NCBI GenBank assembly: GCA_900554975.1
Contig: USJI01000035.1
Coordinates: 1 to 7,577 of the forward strand
Reading direction: 5' to 3'
Length of the DNA: 7,577 nucleotides
From: an uncultured Ruminococcus sp.
GTDB lineage: Bacteria > Bacillota > Clostridia > Oscillospirales > Ruminococcaceae
Under the pieces are notes generated by a model that was not told where the DNA came from, did not search any database, and worked only from the letters and a program-made list of their open reading frames with translations. This document shows, piece by piece, positions 6,401-7,577 of this stretch (positions are counted from its first letter, which is position 1; each line of letters starts with the position of its first letter). The position numbers and the translations under genes are program-made.

Positions 6401-7577
6401 TGATTCCTTTGAAGAAGCACAAAATGCCATATCCGAAAATTTATCTCTTACTGAAATTACATATGATGATATAATCAATCGGGCATACAATGCTCGTAAT
6501 CAGACCACAGCAGAGAAACCTGAAGTATTGGATGATATTTATTCAGAACCTGAAATTGAAATACAGGATTCTGCTGTATCTGCAATTGAAAATAATGAAT
6601 TTGAAGAACAGATTCCACTTATGGGATTTGCAGAGCCTTCTGAATCCGTCAATTCCAGAGAGCAAATAATTACCAGTGTGCTAATGAGCGGCAGCGGTTT
6701 TGAAGATGGAAAGTTCAGGATACATAATTACCTGAAGGAGAATCATAGTATATCGGAAACAGCAAAAATGCTGAAAGATGAATATGGTAATGGCGGTCAC
6801 AGCGGAAATAAATATTATTCTTTTGTGGACTATGACCCAACAGGCATAAAAATCACTCTTAACCGGACACAGGCATCAGAAGAAGGAAAAACTATAAATC
6901 TTTCATGGAATGAAGCGGCAAAAAGAATAATAAATCTTGATAAAGAAGGAAAATACATTACTCATAGCGATATTAAAAATCGTATAAATCAGGCAGATTA
7001 CTATATAAACACAATTTCACCTGACAGTAATGACGATTATCATCAGAATAAGCTTAAATGGGCAAAGTCAGTACTTGAAGAAAACGGCATACCGGACAAT
7101 AATATGACGATAACTGAGGATATGTATCATACAGACAATCCTTATGTACTGGCAATAAAAGGAAAAGGCAGTCTTGCTAAAATTGACGTTGAACCAAGCG
7201 ATGAATTATGGAAAAGACTTGCGGAAAAAGGATTGAAAAGACAGGAGGACAGTACTGACAGGATAATTTTTGATACTGATAATCAGAACTGGAACAGATT
7301 TGCAATTCCTGACAAATGGGAAAATATATTCAATAATATTGACATTTCCATGGTACTTACTCCTGAAGAACTGAAAACAGCTAAGAAAGTTGCTGAAAAG
7401 GTTTTAGGTCACGGCGATAAGGAAATTGAAGATAACATACAGCCGAATATTTTTTCAATAAAAGAAGATAACTTTGAACTCGGCGGAGCAAAATCAAAGT
7501 TCCGAAAAAATATTGCTGCAATTCAGACAATGAAAATTATTGAATCTGAAAAAAGAAATGCTTCACCTGAAGAACAG
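3402..7577 (+). CDS. Giant LPD / N6-methylase / helicase ICE protein, N-terminal 1392 residues
   Basis: The gene is open to the right edge. Its family is the ICE-encoded giant fusion of polyvalent accessory domains with an adenine methylase and SNF2-type helicase, thought to modify or protect transferred DNA. Residues 1-228 are the usual N-terminal domain (YKHTFDEQIMIHR, then KACATLNEW). Residues 229-440 are a Gly/Ser/Asp/Arg-rich linker of low complexity, overprinted by another gene. At 441-505 is an LPD-type domain (IIGNTPYR, FSGKV, TFTV) also found in the remnant at 980-1399. At about 600-725 is an LPD3-like segment (KWSVQVSRRGL to DIKIEPL). At 795-910 is a domain with GRYDIGDG (856-863). 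At 1086-1190 is the common REQIITSVLMSG...GNGGHSG segment. From 1361, GGAKSKFRKN to PEEQ matches the lead-in to the methylase motif Y-x-G-W-G-G, which would follow just past the edge. Methylase and helicase motifs are therefore inferred, not seen. LPD numbering is from memory. Confidence -1.
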   Translation, partial: MVFKKIQKVENDLAESKERLTSDISYWTDFLKTLSYHYKHTFDEQIMIHRYHPEFKACATLNEWRNMGRSVNSNLSNSVATVYNGKMHYLIDITQTTGQRKPWVWEINDTKLNVTYSNTVSGLLAAKHNLTSETFEERIYELVLNYTSKHLDDKEQDFIRLVSESAAYAVIYRCCPDEAEPSLENLTALDKYTADEIGEAVTKVTSAIFAEIEPLVKSERKKSIENLRRNEHGKDREDNKRSTERDESNDRGIYAGHDSGQRNDLHTSRGAVSVLSVSGDSAGRDNMGGTSGISGDVKRSGYGRETGNRTEGIVGSNIYDNSSGRNDTGILQDSSGILQADSTGITGADTTREIRDTQEGISSEGAAGTVQLLQNDRTAEQSSDRDKSASSRNGRYDKAETHGKQSGIQSGGGKRGLHDENTADEQLYENSRGRNSERSDIQIIGNTPYRYIAKKTYRKYPKETGLRIAEELEKSNIKFSGKVTDESITFTVGKADIDKFESISHEISGEKEKFANGEPEKSDITQADIDVLRSLEPRKSILNFTAEEISLTEKWQKRFDSDIHEKSPYYRAVNGDWRESEDSKVDIINVENRNADFKSVSDDIKNQTILRGNVINADTKWSVQVSRRGLEDSLTYARRHDNSAVYNILYNIQELVEKSVLLDSVVSEKNNNNKANNTAFMHKMYSVCRIGNEPYIAKLAVEEFSDNQNGTLKRLYNVQDIKIEPLRHAAFTDKQLALSVLNGTDVSISDLFKIVKDTDKEFYVNKRDNEKDIEIPVKDNLEFSLEFSESYEVGIFQEEYLKGEPVSFALGNALLEYLDEKQHIEREIPELNAGWYHKTGFRVDAVINGEEFGYEGRYDIGDGKDSGNGTIVNHIRDYNEIMVKKNPYHLDAEEIKAKQEVLDKFIPFLEEHSALNENEQNIFNAFKEKYPIRHEAVLQKSELQNAAVESTADYSNAVFHSETIDNNVQNADGTYGKTKEFYRIVIDNDGIITPYNDNVYDSFEEAQNAISENLSLTEITYDDIINRAYNARNQTTAEKPEVLDDIYSEPEIEIQDSAVSAIENNEFEEQIPLMGFAEPSESVNSREQIITSVLMSGSGFEDGKFRIHNYLKENHSISETAKMLKDEYGNGGHSGNKYYSFVDYDPTGIKITLNRTQASEEGKTINLSWNEAAKRIINLDKEGKYITHSDIKNRINQADYYINTISPDSNDDYHQNKLKWAKSVLEENGIPDNNMTITEDMYHTDNPYVLAIKGKGSLAKIDVEPSDELWKRLAEKGLKRQEDSTDRIIFDTDNQNWNRFAIPDKWENIFNNIDISMVLTPEELKTAKKVAEKVLGHGDKEIEDNIQPNIFSIKEDNFELGGAKSKFRKNIAAIQTMKIIESEKRNASPEEQ
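4083..4088 (+). promoter_or_regulatory. Internal AGGAGG ribosome binding site for the nested gene
   Basis: A perfect AGGAGG sits seven bases before the ATG at 4096, inside the giant gene, where it encodes Arg-Arg. A second ATG at 4090 is in the same frame but too close to the site. This is the best Shine-Dalgarno in the window and argues that the nested frame is really translated. Confidence -1.
4096..4731 (+). CDS. tnpV: TnpV-like protein encoded wholly inside the giant gene (+1 frame)
   Basis: This 211-aa protein lies entirely within the giant gene, one frame over. TnpV proteins are small helical proteins encoded on Tn1549/Tn4451-type elements; their function is not established. The match is in the C-terminal half. 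HGKYVTLRKEYLLKEQP (120-136) resembles the family's G-K-Y-G-x-M-R-x-x-Y-L-K-E-H-R. QLNNHLTGINLQAHE (147-161) resembles its G-K-L-x-x-H-L-A-E-I-D segment. MTKIQLMNSFMKTAEEEI to VIYR (187-211) resembles the ending M-N-N-I-R-x-x-A-E-E-I-V-x-x-E-L-I-Y. The N-terminal half is an acidic Glu-rich extension (EEITWEERQEFLEML, 53-67), longer than usual. The frame uses ordinary codons, has a perfect AGGAGG, and is far more protein-like than the low-complexity linker it shares DNA with. Family call fairly sure; expression inferred. Confidence -1.
   Translation: MEKIEKIINGVRNVMNPMTGEFMPDTIVDKGMTCILHEEQFLYYPYLEIPPEEITWEERQEFLEMLNEADMEEKQEIEQKGLSEATFTTIVPEEMIPEFYKTAQGYYKRIPQELQEQIPHGKYVTLRKEYLLKEQPEQYSYYKMIGQLNNHLTGINLQAHEMEDMIKQKLMENSQEYKAAEENGDYMTKIQLMNSFMKTAEEEILNEVIYR

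Noticed and set aside
5652..6422. Long minus-strand open frame of 256 codons rich in Phe and Ile
   Set aside because: It is fully antisense to the giant gene, where conserved domain motifs such as GRYDIGDG support the plus strand. There is no Shine-Dalgarno, and the composition is what antisense of AT-rich coding DNA gives.
1..7577. tRNA or rRNA genes, CRISPR array, attachment sites or insertion-sequence ends
   Set aside because: None was seen. The only repeats are the two pairs of coding-border duplications, and no transposase is present apart from the TnpV-like protein, which is not known to be a transposase.

Overview
The window looks like part of an integrative and conjugative element (ICE) of the Tn1549/CTn type from a low-GC gut Clostridia relative, probably Ruminococcus-like. 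The grounds are AT-rich composition, heavy use of ATA, AGA and GGA codons, GGAGG-type ribosome binding sites, and gene families typical of these elements: an M23 peptidase of the CD1108 kind, the N-terminal half of a giant LPD/methylase/helicase protein, a TnpV-like protein, and a small ICE-associated acidic protein. Genus and family calls come from recalled sequence patterns; no search was run.

Layout. Positions 1-985 (minus strand) hold an M23 metallopeptidase that runs off the left edge and looks 5'-truncated. Head to head with it, from about 980 to 1399 on the plus strand, is the C-terminal stump of a different ICE protein. The two pieces meet without an intergenic region, so 960-1000 is a rearrangement breakpoint. 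From 1400 to 2838 lies an AT-rich cargo block of three small unrecognised genes: A at 1430, B at 1908 and the membrane protein C at 2338. At 2921-3313 is a small conserved-looking ICE protein. After an 88-base spacer, the giant gene starts at 3402 and is still open at the right edge (1392 codons seen). Its last visible residues match the entry to the N6-adenine methylase domain of this family.

Two things stand out. First, a complete 211-codon TnpV-like gene (4096-4731) with its own AGGAGG site lies inside the giant gene in the +1 frame. It covers almost exactly the low-complexity linker between the giant protein's N-terminal domain and its first LPD-type domain. Second, the cargo block is framed by two sets of duplicated junctions. 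One is a 47-bp repeat carrying the last eight codons of the stump plus its downstream Shine-Dalgarno (1372 and 2288). The other is a diverged 33-bp repeat of the start of the 2921 gene (2253 and 2903). At 2271-2315 the copied start and the copied tail are fused in frame into a 14-codon relic. This is what tandem duplication or stepwise loading of a cargo slot would leave.

How the parts may work together (inference): the M23 enzyme would open peptidoglycan for the conjugation machine. The giant protein would act on or protect transferred DNA. Genes A-C are variable passengers of unknown role, for which immunity or defence functions are possible but nothing in the sequence proves them.
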